Of a DNA stretch of 64,000 bases, positions 1 to 9,321 are shown piece after piece. Below the pieces are notes generated by a model. That model worked only from the letters and a program-made list of their open reading frames with translations, made no database searches and was not told the origin of the DNA. Made by a program: the position numbers and the translations under genes. Every line of letters begins with the position of its first letter. Positions within the stretch are counted from its first letter, which is position 1. Origin of the DNA: Thiorhodovibrio litoralis (GTDB lineage Bacteria; Pseudomonadota; Gammaproteobacteria; Chromatiales; Chromatiaceae); NCBI RefSeq assembly GCF_033954455.1, contig NZ_CP121473.1, positions 1,240,001-1,304,000 on the forward strand. The letters are read 5' to 3'.

Positions 1-1070
1 TGGGTGATCAGAAGCCTGGGCTGATGGACTCTGGTGTAGTCCTCGGCCAGGCAAAGATAGTGGTCAAGCTGCGCGCGCGCCTGGGCTTCGTCTTCCGGGG
101 AGTCGGGATGCCCTTGATGAAGTTGGCTCAGGCGGATGCCGCTGACCTTGGCACGCACCATGGCGCGATAGACCTGATAAAAGGCCAGCAGGCGCAGGCC
201 GGCATAGTCGCCGGTGAGTTCCAGGTAGGTGTTGATCAGGCGTCGCTCGAGTGCGGTCTCGCCGATCTCGCGCAGGTCCATAGCGAGAAAAGCCAGGTCG
301 CTGATGCAATCGATCCAGCGCAACTCGGGATTGAACTCCAGCGCATCGAAGATGGTCGGCTCGCCGTCGAGCAGGGCGATGTTGCCGCGATGCAGATCGC
401 CATGGCATTCGCGAATCCAGCCCTCCATCTTGCGCGCGGCGAGCAGCGACTCGAACTCGCGAAAGCGCTGACGGGTCCAGTGCTCAATTCGGCTGACGCG
501 CTCTGCGCTGTCGGGGCAGAGCGGTCCGTCGCGCAGAACCTGAACGTTGGCCAGCATGGGCTTGAGGATTTTTTCTGGAGTTCCGTAGGGGCTGTCGCTG
601 CCGGCGGCGGGCTGGCTCTGATGAAATGCCGCGATCTGCTCCGCCAGACGATCAATAATGCCGCGGTCGACGGGGGTCTCGGTCAGCACCACCTGGCGCG
701 GAAAGCGGCGCATGCGCACCGCATATTCCAGCGCCTCGCCATGGGTTTGCAGACGGATGCGACCGGCCTGTTCGCCGATCTGCACCACATCCAGATAGAG
801 CCCGGGCGCCAGGCGGCGGTTGATGCGGACTTCCTCATGGCAGAAGTGCCGGCGCTGCTCCAGGGTGGAGAAATCGAGAAACCCAAGATTGACGGGCTTT
901 TTCAGCTTATAGGCGTATGCACCGGCGAGCAGAACGAAGGAGATGTGAGTTTCAATGACCTCGATCGACCCGACGGGATGCGGGTAGGCGTCCGGCTGCT
1001 TGAGTGCCTCGATGATGGAAGCGAGTGTCTGACGGGGCGCGTCTGCTGAGTGACCCGGTGAGTGATCCAT
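1..1070 (-). CDS. Aminoglycoside phosphotransferase-like kinase, 3' end outside window
   Basis: An open minus-strand frame runs from an ATG at 1070 to the window edge without a stop, giving about 356 residues. It carries the kinase-fold catalytic motif HGDLHRGNI and a downstream EFNPELRWIDCISDLAF segment, as in the N-terminal half of the bifunctional phosphotransferase/ATP-binding (P-loop) proteins of proteobacteria. The P-loop half would lie beyond position 1 and is not visible. An in-frame ATG at 1157 would add a low-complexity Ser-Pro-Asp-rich stretch made of imperfect short repeats, so I prefer 1070. The natural substrate is unknown. The plus-strand frame over the same bases is a shadow. 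Confidence 0.8.
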   Translation of the reverse strand, partial: MDHSPGHSADAPRQTLASIIEALKQPDAYPHPVGSIEVIETHISFVLLAGAYAYKLKKPVNLGFLDFSTLEQRRHFCHEEVRINRRLAPGLYLDVVQIGEQAGRIRLQTHGEALEYAVRMRRFPRQVVLTETPVDRGIIDRLAEQIAAFHQSQPAAGSDSPYGTPEKILKPMLANVQVLRDGPLCPDSAERVSRIEHWTRQRFREFESLLAARKMEGWIRECHGDLHRGNIALLDGEPTIFDALEFNPELRWIDCISDLAFLAMDLREIGETALERRLINTYLELTGDYAGLRLLAFYQVYRAMVRAKVSGIRLSQLHQGHPDSPEDEAQARAQLDHYLCLAEDYTRVHQPRLLIT

Positions 1071-1190
1071 GGAAAGATCAGGTGAGCGATCCGGTGAGTC
1101 GTCCCCAGATTTGTCGGGAGAACGGTTCGGCGATCCGTCTGGGAGCCTGGCTGTCATGACAGCGCGCTGCTGATGCCAGTCAGAGGCCAC

Positions 1191-1220
1191 AAGGCAAGCG
1201 ACCAGAAGGCAAGCGACCAG
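1191..1220. repeat. 15-bp tandem duplication
   Basis: The unit aaggcaagcgaccag occurs twice head to tail in the 300-bp gap between the kinase gene and the DUF2892 gene. I see no gene in 1158-1373. The repeat may be simple slippage. Confidence 0.7.
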
Positions 1221-1373
1221 AAGAGGGCTTCGGACCATGCTGCCGCTTGATGCAGCGCCGGAGCTTGACTATGATCGCGCGTCACTTGCTGGCCTGCCGA
1301 GCAGGTAGCCTGGCAGTGGTGTTTCGACCCAGTCTTATTGTTTTGAGTCTTGTTGTTTTTAAGAGAGTTGCCC

Positions 1374-1574
1374 ATGAATATTGATCGTATCGTCTTTGCC
1401 TTTGCCGGATTCATGATTCTGCTGACCTTACTGCTGGGCTGGCAGTTCAGCGAGTACTGGTATCTGTTCACCGCCTTTATCGGGCTGAATTTGCTGCAGT
1501 CGGCCTTTACCGGCTTCTGCCCTCTGGCCTTGATTCTCAAGAAAATGAACAAGCCATCGGGCGCGGCGTTCTGA
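1374..1574 (+). CDS. DUF2892 small inner-membrane protein
   Basis: A 66-residue protein starting MNIDRIVFAF, with two hydrophobic segments (about residues 5-24 and 28-46) separated by SEYW. The downstream motif LLQSAFTGFCPLA is the signature of the DUF2892/YgaP-type transmembrane domain, often found alone or fused to rhodanese. The start at 1374 is preceded by an AAGAGAG purine stretch; the in-frame start at 1350 would add residues without family support. The function is unknown; a link to sulfur or thiol metabolism is suggested only by the rhodanese fusions in the family. Confidence 0.85.
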   Translation: MNIDRIVFAFAGFMILLTLLLGWQFSEYWYLFTAFIGLNLLQSAFTGFCPLALILKKMNKPSGAAF

Positions 1575-1602
1575 AACCCAGGGTGGGCTGGAGTCCGCCA
1601 GG

Positions 1603-1845
1603 CTACTCCGACCACAGGCGCAGTGCATTGCGAATATCGACGTCGCGCAGGGTGGTCACGGATTGACCGCGCTGGCGCAGCTCTTTGAGCATGCGATCGA
1701 TTTCACGCTCAGCCAGCATCCAATCGCGCTCGGCTTGGCCCGGGGCAAAGCCGCGACGCTCGGAGAGAAAATAGGCGGCCACCGCGATCATGCGATGGCG
1801 GTCGGCTGCGGTGGGGCTGATGACAGAAGACGGTTGTGCGCTCAT
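1603..1845 (-). CDS. DUF2934 domain protein
   Basis: An 80-residue soluble protein. The central region from about residue 15 to 52 (RHRMIAVAAYFLSERRG, then an ERDWMLAEREID segment) matches the short DUF2934 helix pair found in small proteobacterial proteins. The C-terminal part is charged and ends in RLWSE. It is convergent with the DUF2892 gene. No biochemical role is established for the family. Confidence 0.75.
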   Translation of the reverse strand: MSAQPSSVISPTAADRHRMIAVAAYFLSERRGFAPGQAERDWMLAEREIDRMLKELRQRGQSVTTLRDVDIRNALRLWSE

Positions 1846-2077
1846 TTCGTGCTGTTGTGTGGCGGCCTAAGTCAATCTCGCCCCTTATTGGCGCCGGTCG
1901 CGGAGTATTTCACGCGATCTCCGAGTATCGGAGTAAAGATAGTGAAGCCAACGGGCGTGCGCGTTACTATAACCTGACATGTCAGCTAGCGTCCGAGACG
2001 CGGGCGGCGGGGTGCGCTATCGCGGCCGGTTCAATGGTAGCTCCAACGAGAGTGGTCGCTGCGATGAGGAAGACGGA

Positions 2078-2875
2078 ATGAAAAAACTCAAGTCCTTGTC
2101 CGATCAGGAAGGCGCCCGCGCCTTGCTGGCAAAGGTTCAGCCCCTGCTGAGCCAGGTGCAGGCACTGGCGAAAAAATACGGCGCCATCGCCTACAAGTAC
2201 GGGCGCATCGGCGCTCAGGCGGCCTGGGTCGTGTTGCAGCGACTGCCGATCGCGAGCCTGTCCTTTGCCCACGCGCTGGCGGATGCGGACTACGCAGAGG
2301 AGCTGCGTGCGCTCCATGCTGATCGGCTCTCTACGCCCGGTCTTGGGTCAGCCTCGGCATCCCGCTCGGCGGCGCAGGCTGCTTCCCCAACCGCTGCGCA
2401 ACTGGCAGGTGCGGACCAGGCAAGCGCGCAAGCGGCCGCGGCCAAACCGGCGGAGCGCGCGCCGGTCAAGCTGGAGCCGGTGGAGCTTGAGAAAGCACCG
2501 CCTGACTCGGCCCTGCTGCTGCTCAGTCTGCTACAGAAAGAGGGCCGCTTCATTGATTTCATGCAGGAGGATGTCGGCAGCTATAGCGATCAGGAAGTCG
2601 GCGCGGCGGCGCGTGTGGTGCACCAGGGTTGCGGCAAGGTGCTGAATGAATATTTGCACATCGCGCCGGTGCGTTCCGAAACGGAAGGGGCGCAAGTCAC
2701 CCTGGAGCCGGGATTCAATCCGTCCGAAGTCCGCCCGACCGGTCAGGTCGTCGGCGAGCCACCCTTTACCGGCGCGCTGGTGCATCGCGGCTGGAAGGCG
2801 ACGGAGATTCAGCTGCCCAAAATTGCCAGCAGCCATGATTTGCGCATCCTGGCCGCGGCGGAGGTGGAGCTGTGA
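2078..2875 (+). CDS. DUF2760 domain protein, partner of Hsp70-like protein
   Basis: A 265-residue protein from the ATG at 2078 (MKKLKSLSDQEG). Residues from about 80 to 130 form an Ala/Pro/Gln-rich linker. The C-terminal half contains LLLLSLLQKEGRFIDFMQED and LVHRGWKATEIQLPK, the conserved DUF2760 blocks. Its stop overlaps the GTG start of the following Hsp70-like gene by four bases, so the two are almost certainly translated together. DUF2760 genes are regularly paired with HscC/YegD-like Hsp70 genes; the molecular role of the pair is not known. A start at 1979 in the same frame lacks family support. Confidence 0.85.
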   Translation: MKKLKSLSDQEGARALLAKVQPLLSQVQALAKKYGAIAYKYGRIGAQAAWVVLQRLPIASLSFAHALADADYAEELRALHADRLSTPGLGSASASRSAAQAASPTAAQLAGADQASAQAAAAKPAERAPVKLEPVELEKAPPDSALLLLSLLQKEGRFIDFMQEDVGSYSDQEVGAAARVVHQGCGKVLNEYLHIAPVRSETEGAQVTLEPGFNPSEVRPTGQVVGEPPFTGALVHRGWKATEIQLPKIASSHDLRILAAAEVEL

Positions 2876-4734
2876 GCAAGCCGCGTTTTGCGATCGGCAT
2901 TGATCTGGGCACGACTCATTGTGCCCTGGCCTATGTCGAGTCGGCGAAGTGCGACGGCGAGCAGGTCGAGCATCATCAGATGCTCATCCCCCAGTTGACG
3001 GGGCCGGGCTCGGTGGAGGAGTTGCCCGTTCTGCCGTCTTTCATTTATCTACCGCATCATGACGAGTTCAAGGCGGGGGACCTGAGTCTGCCCTGGCCCA
3101 GCGACCCGGCACGCATCGCCGGTGCTCTGGCGCGCAAGCAGGGTACCAACACGCCGCTGCGTCTGGTCTCCAGTGCCAAGAGCTGGCTGTGCCACCCGGA
3201 TGTGGACCGCAAGGCGGCGATTCTGCCACCGCCGTTGTCGGCGCCCGACCCGGCCGACGATATTTCGCGCATGTCGCCTTTCGATGCCAGCATTCATTAT
3301 CTGGCGCACCTGCGCGATGCCTGGAACGGCCAGCATCCGGATGACCCGCTGGAGCAACAGGAAGTCACGGTCACAGTGCCTGCTTCCTTCGATCCCGCCG
3401 CGCGCGAGCTGACCGCTGAGGCAGCAAGTGCGGTTGGTCTCAGTAACCTGGTGTTGCTGGAAGAGCCGCAAGCCGCGCTCTACAGCTGGGTGAACGACAC
3501 GCGCGGCGACTGGCGCCAACAGGTTAAGGTCGGCGACATTCTGCTGGTGGTCGATGTCGGCGGTGGCACCACCGACCTGTCTCTAATCGCAGTCACCGAG
3601 GATGCTGGCGCGCTGGAGCTGACGCGGGTGGCCGTGGGCGAGCATATTCTGCTCGGCGGCGACAACATGGACCTCACCCTCGCCCATCTGGTCAAGCAGA
3701 AGCTTAAGGCTGATGGCATCGAGCTCAACCGCTGGCAGGTGCAGGCGCTGACCCATGGCTGCCGCCACGCCAAGGAGTCCCTGCTGGCTGACGCGGAGCT
3801 CGACAAGGTGCCGGTGGTGGTGCCAAGCCGCGGCACCAAGCTCATCGGCGGTAGCATCCGCACGGAGCTCACGCGCGAGGAGGTCGAGCAGACGCTGATT
3901 GAGGGTTTTTTTCCTGATTGCGAGATTTCCGCCCGTCCCTCGGTACGCGAGCGCGGCGCCCTGACCAAGGTCGGGCTGCCTTTTGCCCAGGACCCGGGCA
4001 TCACCCGCCATCTCGCGGCCTTCCTGAGTCGCCAGGCCGGCGCGACCGGCGATCTCGAAGGCTTTGTCGAGCAAGCGCACTGGGCTAGCTTTCTGCATCC
4101 TACTGCCGTGTTGTTCAATGGCGGCGTGTTCAATGCGGCGGTGCTGCGCGAAAGGGTCATGTCGGTGGTGAATCAATGGCTCGCGGGCGAGGATGCGCCA
4201 CCCGCGCGCCTGCTTGAGTCGCACGATCTTGACCTGGCCGTCGCCCGTGGCGCCGCCTTTTTCGCCCATGTGCGCGGCCATGGCGGGGTGCGCATTCGTG
4301 GCGGTACCTCGCATTCCTACTATGTGGGTATTGAATGCTCGGGGCCGGCTATTCCAGGCATGGAGCCCGAGTTGCAGGCACTGTGCCTGGTACCCTTCGG
4401 CCTGGAGGAAGGATCAGACCCGGTGCAGCCGCCGCAGGAGTTCGGCCTTATCGTTGGCGAGCCGGTGCGCTTCCGCTTCTTCGGCTCCACCGTGCGGCGC
4501 GAGGACCAACCCGGCGATTTGCTGGAGGAGTGGAGTCCTGATGAGATTGATGAGCTTGAGGACATTCAGACCAATCTGCCGGCGGATAATCGCGAGCAGG
4601 GCGAGGTAGTGCCCGTGCGGCTGCAGGCATCGGTGTCCGATGTCGGCAACCTGGAGTTGATTGCGATTCCGCTGACCGGCAAGGCGGCTGAGTGGAAGGT
4701 ATCCTTCAATACCCGCGGCGGTGCGGAGCGCTGA
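2872..4734 (+). CDS. Hsp70 family protein (YegD/HscC-like)
   Basis: A 620-residue actin-fold ATPase of the Hsp70 superfamily. The phosphate-1 loop GIDLGTTHCALAY is at residues 9-21, the phosphate-2 loop DVGGGTTDLSL at 228-238, and the adenosine-type motif NGGVFNAAVLRERV lies near residue 415. The C-terminal region does not resemble the DnaK substrate-binding domain and has no flexible tail, so it is not the housekeeping DnaK. It starts with GTG overlapping the DUF2760 stop codon. Probable role: a specialised chaperone-like ATPase acting with its DUF2760 partner. Client unknown. Confidence 0.88.
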   Translation: MSKPRFAIGIDLGTTHCALAYVESAKCDGEQVEHHQMLIPQLTGPGSVEELPVLPSFIYLPHHDEFKAGDLSLPWPSDPARIAGALARKQGTNTPLRLVSSAKSWLCHPDVDRKAAILPPPLSAPDPADDISRMSPFDASIHYLAHLRDAWNGQHPDDPLEQQEVTVTVPASFDPAARELTAEAASAVGLSNLVLLEEPQAALYSWVNDTRGDWRQQVKVGDILLVVDVGGGTTDLSLIAVTEDAGALELTRVAVGEHILLGGDNMDLTLAHLVKQKLKADGIELNRWQVQALTHGCRHAKESLLADAELDKVPVVVPSRGTKLIGGSIRTELTREEVEQTLIEGFFPDCEISARPSVRERGALTKVGLPFAQDPGITRHLAAFLSRQAGATGDLEGFVEQAHWASFLHPTAVLFNGGVFNAAVLRERVMSVVNQWLAGEDAPPARLLESHDLDLAVARGAAFFAHVRGHGGVRIRGGTSHSYYVGIECSGPAIPGMEPELQALCLVPFGLEEGSDPVQPPQEFGLIVGEPVRFRFFGSTVRREDQPGDLLEEWSPDEIDELEDIQTNLPADNREQGEVVPVRLQASVSDVGNLELIAIPLTGKAAEWKVSFNTRGGAER

Positions 4735-4753
4735 CCGCCATCCCTGCTTGGTG

Positions 4754-6127
4754 TTAACGCTCGGCTTTCACCAGAGAAGCGAGCGATTTCGGCAGGGTGT
4801 CGATCTCCTTGACCAGACGCGGCAGGGAGCGCTCAAAAATTAGCTTGTTTTCGCTCAGATCGCGCAGACCGATCACTTCAAGATAGTCGCTGACGAAAAT
4901 TCCCGGTTCGGTGTACGGAGCTCTTTTGAGCACCTGGTACATGCGCCGTGACAGATACAACAACGCCACGCGCAGTCGAACGTCCTCCGGCACGCGCTCT
5001 GGCCGCGCGAACTCAGGGTAGTACTGATACTGCAGGGTTTTGCACAAGGTTTCCGGTAGCTTCCAGGTGCGCAACAGTTCGGCGGCCATTTCCGCCGGGT
5101 CGACAAGATCGAACAGCGGGCCGAGTTGTGAGTTGTAGTTTTTCAGCAGCTCGACAATGACCATCCCGATTTCGCCAAGCAGGCCGATGGTTGAAATTTC
5201 GGCCGGCTTGACCCGCGGCTGGGCTTGAGCCACCACGAATGCGATGCGCGAAATATCCACTGAGCGCTTATGGATCTCGGCGAAAGCCGGGGTGTCGGGC
5301 AGGCTGTGGCGCATGCTCTCGGACATCACGATCTGATAAACCTGATCGTGCCCAAGCAGCAGCATGGCGTGATTGAGGTTGGTGATCTTGGTTTCAAAGC
5401 CATAGATCGGCGAGTTCACCGCCTTCAGCAGGCTGCTGGTCAGCGAATAGTCCATCGCCACCATATCGACGATCTCCTGGCGCGTGGTGCGATCGTCGAG
5501 CATCCTGCCGAGAAGCTCCATCGAGGAGATCGGTAGCTTCGGCACCTTGGCGAACAACTTTTGCGTCATCGGTGACTTGCTAAAGCCCGCACCACGCTCG
5601 GTACGCAGGTGATACATGGCTCCGAGCAGTTGCGCGCGTGTGTCGTAGAGCCTTTGCGCGTTCTTTCTCTGCTGCTGCAGTCGGTCCTGCGTGATGCGCT
5701 TCATGCGCAACAGCAGATAGGATTGCAGGTCCTCATTGAGGCTGGCAAAGGTCTTTTGGTTAATCACCAAAGCGGTGCCAGAGGTGCGCGCCAGGGCTGC
5801 GAAGTGCTCTTCATCCGCGGGGGCGTCAAAATCCCCGTCGCAAATCCAGTCACCGGCCTCGAAAGTCTCCGACGGCAGGCTCTGATCTTCGTTCGCGCGC
5901 AGCTCAAGGTGTCCGGAGAGGATAATGATCAAGTCCCTGCCGAGCTGGTCGGCGGTGAAAGGCCAGCCTTCAGCGTCAAACTTAACCAGTTCAGCGGCAT
6001 TAAAGAGCGCGACGAGCTCGGATTCAGCAAGCTCAGGAAAGGCGCCGGACTTGTCAGCGGCTTTTAGGACCGGCGATAGGCCGTCGTTTTTGGTTGGCGA
6101 GCTTTTTTTCCAGAATCCGGGCATCAC
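4754..6127 (-). CDS. HDOD signalling protein with N-terminal cyclic-nucleotide-binding-like domain
   Basis: A 457-residue cytoplasmic protein. The first 130 residues resemble a degenerate cNMP-binding beta-roll (LGRDLIIILSGHLELRA). A coiled region (residues 140-180) follows, then an HDOD domain from about residue 190 (PKLPISSMELLGRMLDD, then SLTSSLLKAVNSPIYG). HDOD proteins resemble HD phosphodiesterases but lack the metal residues and act in signal output. Convergent with the Hsp70 gene. The ligand cannot be inferred. An alternative start one codon downstream (MPGFW) is equally possible. Confidence 0.85.
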   Translation of the reverse strand: MMPGFWKKSSPTKNDGLSPVLKAADKSGAFPELAESELVALFNAAELVKFDAEGWPFTADQLGRDLIIILSGHLELRANEDQSLPSETFEAGDWICDGDFDAPADEEHFAALARTSGTALVINQKTFASLNEDLQSYLLLRMKRITQDRLQQQRKNAQRLYDTRAQLLGAMYHLRTERGAGFSKSPMTQKLFAKVPKLPISSMELLGRMLDDRTTRQEIVDMVAMDYSLTSSLLKAVNSPIYGFETKITNLNHAMLLLGHDQVYQIVMSESMRHSLPDTPAFAEIHKRSVDISRIAFVVAQAQPRVKPAEISTIGLLGEIGMVIVELLKNYNSQLGPLFDLVDPAEMAAELLRTWKLPETLCKTLQYQYYPEFARPERVPEDVRLRVALLYLSRRMYQVLKRAPYTEPGIFVSDYLEVIGLRDLSENKLIFERSLPRLVKEIDTLPKSLASLVKAER

Positions 6128-6240
6128 AGGACCTCAGGCAGGGTAATGGGGTATGAGTATAGAACGCACACCAACAAAATGCGTAGATTCGTTACCGGTT
6201 GCCGCAGTGCCAGCTTGCGCACGTATTGCACGGCGCGGGG

Positions 6241-7803
6241 TTAGGTTAGGCCACGCTGGTCAAGCAAATGGCGAATCGCGCAGCCAGCCAGGGTGAGTCC
6301 GAACAATGCGGGCATGTAACTGATGGTGCCGTTGACAGCTCGCGCCCACTTGTCGCCGCTCGGACCGGGTGGCAGCGGTGGGCGCGACGGCTCCAATGAC
6401 CAGACCGCCTGCACTCCCTCGCCAAAGCCGCGCTTGCGCACCCCTTGGCGCACCGCCCGGGCGAGCGGACATTGCCGAGTGTTCATGAGATCGGAGATCT
6501 GCATCGCGCTCGGGTCCATCCGCCCGCCAGCGCCCATGCTGCTGAACACGGGCACCCCGGCTTCCAGACAGGCGGCCAGCAAGGCAATCTTGCTGCTTAG
6601 GGTATCAATGGCATCGAGTACGACATCAAACCCATTGATATCAAACTCAGGCAGGTGCTCAGCGTCAAAAAATCTCGCCACCGTCCTGAACCGCCCATTC
6701 GGGTTGATGTCCTGCAGTCGGGCGGCAAGCACCTCCACCTTGGGCTGACCGATCGTCGAATGCAGCGCAGCCAATTGGCGATTGAGGTTGGACGCATCCA
6801 CCCGGTCATGATCCACCAAGGTCAACTGACCAATCCCAGCCCGCGCAAGCGCCTCCGCCGCATGCCCCCCAACGCCGCCAAGACCGACGACTAGCACCCG
6901 CGCATCAGCAAGCCGATCGCAGCCTTCGGCGCCGATTAAAATTTCGGTGCGTTGGCGCATTGGCAGTGGCTGATGCTTCTCGAGGCGCAGCACCGCGTTC
7001 GCGTTGGCTGTGGTGGCCTCGGCAATTTCCTTGGGGTCTTGATGACGGATGTCGGCCAGGGTGGTGAGGATCTCAGGCAGATACTCGGGGCTGTTGCGCT
7101 GATACTGGTGGGAGACGGCGGTCATGTCGGGGGCGTCTGTTTCTAGCACCAGGGCATCAATTGGCAGCTCTTGTGCCAGCGCCCGCAGTTTGCGTGAGCG
7201 CTCGAAGGTGAGCATGCCGCCAAAGCCGAGTTTGAAGCCAAGCTCCAGGTAGGCTTGTGCCTGCTGCAGGCTGCCGTTGAATGCGTGGGCGATGCCGCCG
7301 GGCACTTCGGCGGCGCGCAGCATTTGGATGACTTCATCATGGGCCTTGCGCACATGCAGCAGCACGGGCAGTCTGAGTTCGGAGGCCAGCGCGAGCTGTT
7401 GCTCGAAATACCAGCGTTGTTCAGTCTGGTCGGTGTCGGCGAGCGCGAAGTCCAGGCCGATTTCGCCGATGGCGGTGACATGTGTCTGCTGCAACTGGGC
7501 GCGCAGGCAGTCAATGTCCGTGGCCTGGTGGTCTGCGAGAAAACAAGGATGCAGGCCCAGCGCGGGATGCAGGGTGGGGAGCTGGTCGGATGAAGGCGCC
7601 GGGCAGCGCTCGCAGGAATTCTTGTGCAGTGGCGGGTGATCGCCGCGGCCGCAGAGCTCGAGCACGCGCGGCCAGCTGGCAGCTGTTACGCCGGGAATGA
7701 CGATGGCGCTGACGCCGAGGGCCCAGGCGCGTTGCAGGACGTCGGACCGATCTTGGTCGAATTCGGGAAAATCCAGGTGGCAGTGGGTGTCGATTAGCCG
7801 CAT
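6241..7803 (-). CDS. TatD-family metallohydrolase fused to TcdA (tRNA t6A dehydratase)
   Basis: A single 520-residue frame combines two normally separate proteins. Residues 1-275 are a TatD-type metal-dependent hydrolase: DTHCHLD at 5-11, GEIGLDFA at 113-120, HAFNG at 173-177, ETDAPDM at 221-227. Residues 282-520 are an E1/ThiF-like domain starting MRQRTEILIG, with the nucleotide-binding GLGGVGG at 307-313 and a later QCPLARAVR segment, as in TcdA/CsdL, which cyclises N6-threonylcarbamoyladenosine in tRNA. Met282 matches the usual start of stand-alone TcdA, so the fusion probably arose by loss of a stop codon between adjacent genes. Residues 50-75 contain a cysteine-containing insert not typical of TatD. 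Confidence 0.88.
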   Translation of the reverse strand: MRLIDTHCHLDFPEFDQDRSDVLQRAWALGVSAIVIPGVTAASWPRVLELCGRGDHPPLHKNSCERCPAPSSDQLPTLHPALGLHPCFLADHQATDIDCLRAQLQQTHVTAIGEIGLDFALADTDQTEQRWYFEQQLALASELRLPVLLHVRKAHDEVIQMLRAAEVPGGIAHAFNGSLQQAQAYLELGFKLGFGGMLTFERSRKLRALAQELPIDALVLETDAPDMTAVSHQYQRNSPEYLPEILTTLADIRHQDPKEIAEATTANANAVLRLEKHQPLPMRQRTEILIGAEGCDRLADARVLVVGLGGVGGHAAEALARAGIGQLTLVDHDRVDASNLNRQLAALHSTIGQPKVEVLAARLQDINPNGRFRTVARFFDAEHLPEFDINGFDVVLDAIDTLSSKIALLAACLEAGVPVFSSMGAGGRMDPSAMQISDLMNTRQCPLARAVRQGVRKRGFGEGVQAVWSLEPSRPPLPPGPSGDKWARAVNGTISYMPALFGLTLAGCAIRHLLDQRGLT

Positions 7804-7852
7804 GAGTGCTTACGGGATCAGGCTGACCAGACCAGGCTTGCCGCATCGGGGC

Positions 7853-8383
7853 TTACCACATCAGGTCATCCGGTATCTGATACTCGGCGTATTCGTCATC
7901 CTCTGTCGTTGCGTCCTTGGTCTTATTCCAGACCAGAATCCGGTCGGGGTCGCGTTCGCTCACGCGCGCGGCGGTGTCGGAGGGGATGAGTTCGTAAAAG
8001 TTGTCCTGGCGCACGATGGCAAGCTGCCCGGCGACGATGGCTGCGTGCTGCTGGGCGTTGACGTAGAGCCTTTTCAGCGCAGAGCCGTCGGCAAAATTGT
8101 AGGCCAAATCGCCGTCGGCGCGCGCCACGCGTTGCTGGTGAATCATCTCCCGCAGCGCGCTCTGCTCGGCTTTTTGGCGGGCTTCTTCTTCGCGCTGGCG
8201 ATTGAGTTTGCGGTCGCGCTCGGCTTTCTCGGCCTCGGCACGGGCGACGGCCTCGCGGCGTTCGGCGGTTTCTGTGTCGCCGCCCTGGCGGCGCTGTTTG
8301 CGCTTTTTGGATTTGGTCTGCTTGGCCTGCTGGGTGCTGGCCAGACCAGCTCTAACGAGCTGATCCTGCAAGGAATTGCCCAT
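7853..8383 (-). CDS. DUF2058 protein (YaiL-like)
   Basis: A 176-residue protein starting MGNSLQDQLVRAGL, the conserved start of DUF2058/YaiL. Residues 20-100 form a Lys/Arg/Glu-rich coiled region, followed by LAYNFADGSALKRLYV and FYELIPSDTAARVSERDP, which are diagnostic for the family. It lies 49 bp downstream of the TatD-TcdA gene on the same strand; here the DUF2058 gene is the upstream partner. A nucleic-acid-associated role is suggested by the charge but is not proven. Confidence 0.85.
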   Translation of the reverse strand: MGNSLQDQLVRAGLASTQQAKQTKSKKRKQRRQGGDTETAERREAVARAEAEKAERDRKLNRQREEEARQKAEQSALREMIHQQRVARADGDLAYNFADGSALKRLYVNAQQHAAIVAGQLAIVRQDNFYELIPSDTAARVSERDPDRILVWNKTKDATTEDDEYAEYQIPDDLMW

Positions 8384-8621
8384 GTTCGCCTCACGGTCAG
8401 GGTGCGGGACCCTGCGATCAGGTTTCAGGAAGAGATTTTGTTAAGGATACACGGCAACAGAAAAGTCTGCGCCTGTTTGCGGCACGATGCGCCGTGCTGG
8501 CTCATCCAGCGATGGCGGAAAGCAAAAAAATCCTGCTCAAATTGGTATAAACTCGCCATTTTTTGCCCCGGATCGACGCTGCTTCGGTTTCGGTGGCCCA
8601 TGCCTTATCGGGAGAGAACGA

Positions 8622-9143
8622 ATGACACGACAGAAAGCCGCATTTTACCTTGGATGCCTGCTATGCCTGCCCTTGCTTGGCTTGGGGGCCGCTCAGGCAG
8701 CGGATACGGGCTATGTGAACATGCAACGGGTGCTGAAGGAAAGCCAGCTTGGCGTTGATGCAGAGAAGCGGCTGCAGGAGCGTTTTGGTCCGAAGACGGA
8801 GCCTTTCGCCGAGGAGGAAATGGCGATCCGTCAACTGCAGCAGGGATTGGAACGCGACAAGGCGCTGATGAGCGAAGCTCAGGTTGAAAAGAAGGAGACC
8901 GAGGTGCGCGAGCGTATCCAAGCGTTCGAGAAGGACTTCACGGCCGTCCAGCGTGAACTGATGGAGGCGCAGCAGGAGGAGGCCAAAAAGATTCTTGAGC
9001 CCGCCGGGGAAGCCTTGAAGTCCATCGCCGAAAAGAAAAAGCTCTCTGCGGTGTTCGAGGCCAGCCAGCAGGGGATTCTGTATCTGGACCCGAAGACTGA
9101 CCTCACCGACGAGGTCATCGAGTTGATGGACAAGAAAAAATGA
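8622..9143 (+). CDS. OmpH/Skp-family periplasmic chaperone
   Basis: A 173-residue protein with a clear signal peptide: MTRQKAAFY, a hydrophobic core, then AAQAAD near residue 27. The mature start TGYVNMQRVLKES matches the OmpH/Skp beta-strand, followed by a long charged helix hairpin (residues 50-140) and a C-terminal ILYLDPKTDLTDEVIELMD. Skp-like proteins hold outer-membrane proteins in the periplasm. The ATG at 8622 follows GGGAGAGAACG; the upstream in-frame start at 8487 has no signal-peptide logic. It is not next to bamA or lpxD here, so it may be a second Skp-like copy. Confidence 0.82.
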   Translation: MTRQKAAFYLGCLLCLPLLGLGAAQAADTGYVNMQRVLKESQLGVDAEKRLQERFGPKTEPFAEEEMAIRQLQQGLERDKALMSEAQVEKKETEVRERIQAFEKDFTAVQRELMEAQQEEAKKILEPAGEALKSIAEKKKLSAVFEASQQGILYLDPKTDLTDEVIELMDKKK

Positions 9144-9321
9144 CCCATGGTCGCATCGGGCGGGCGCCGCGCTCGATGGCGTTGCGGCCGGATGCATCCA
9201 ACCCTGACCTGAGACCTGACATGCGCCTGACCGCGCACCGCTGGGCTATACTGCTAGCGGTATTCAAACCTTAAAGAGCGCCGGCGCGAGCCGTCGCCGA
9301 CCACGTGGAGAAAACACGCTG

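Noticed and set aside
24-1049. 341-codon plus-strand frame
   Set aside because: It is the shadow of the minus-strand kinase gene, which shows clear family motifs and stays open across the whole region.
7697-8758. 353-codon plus-strand frame
   Set aside because: It runs antisense to the TatD-TcdA start and DUF2058 gene and has no domain logic.
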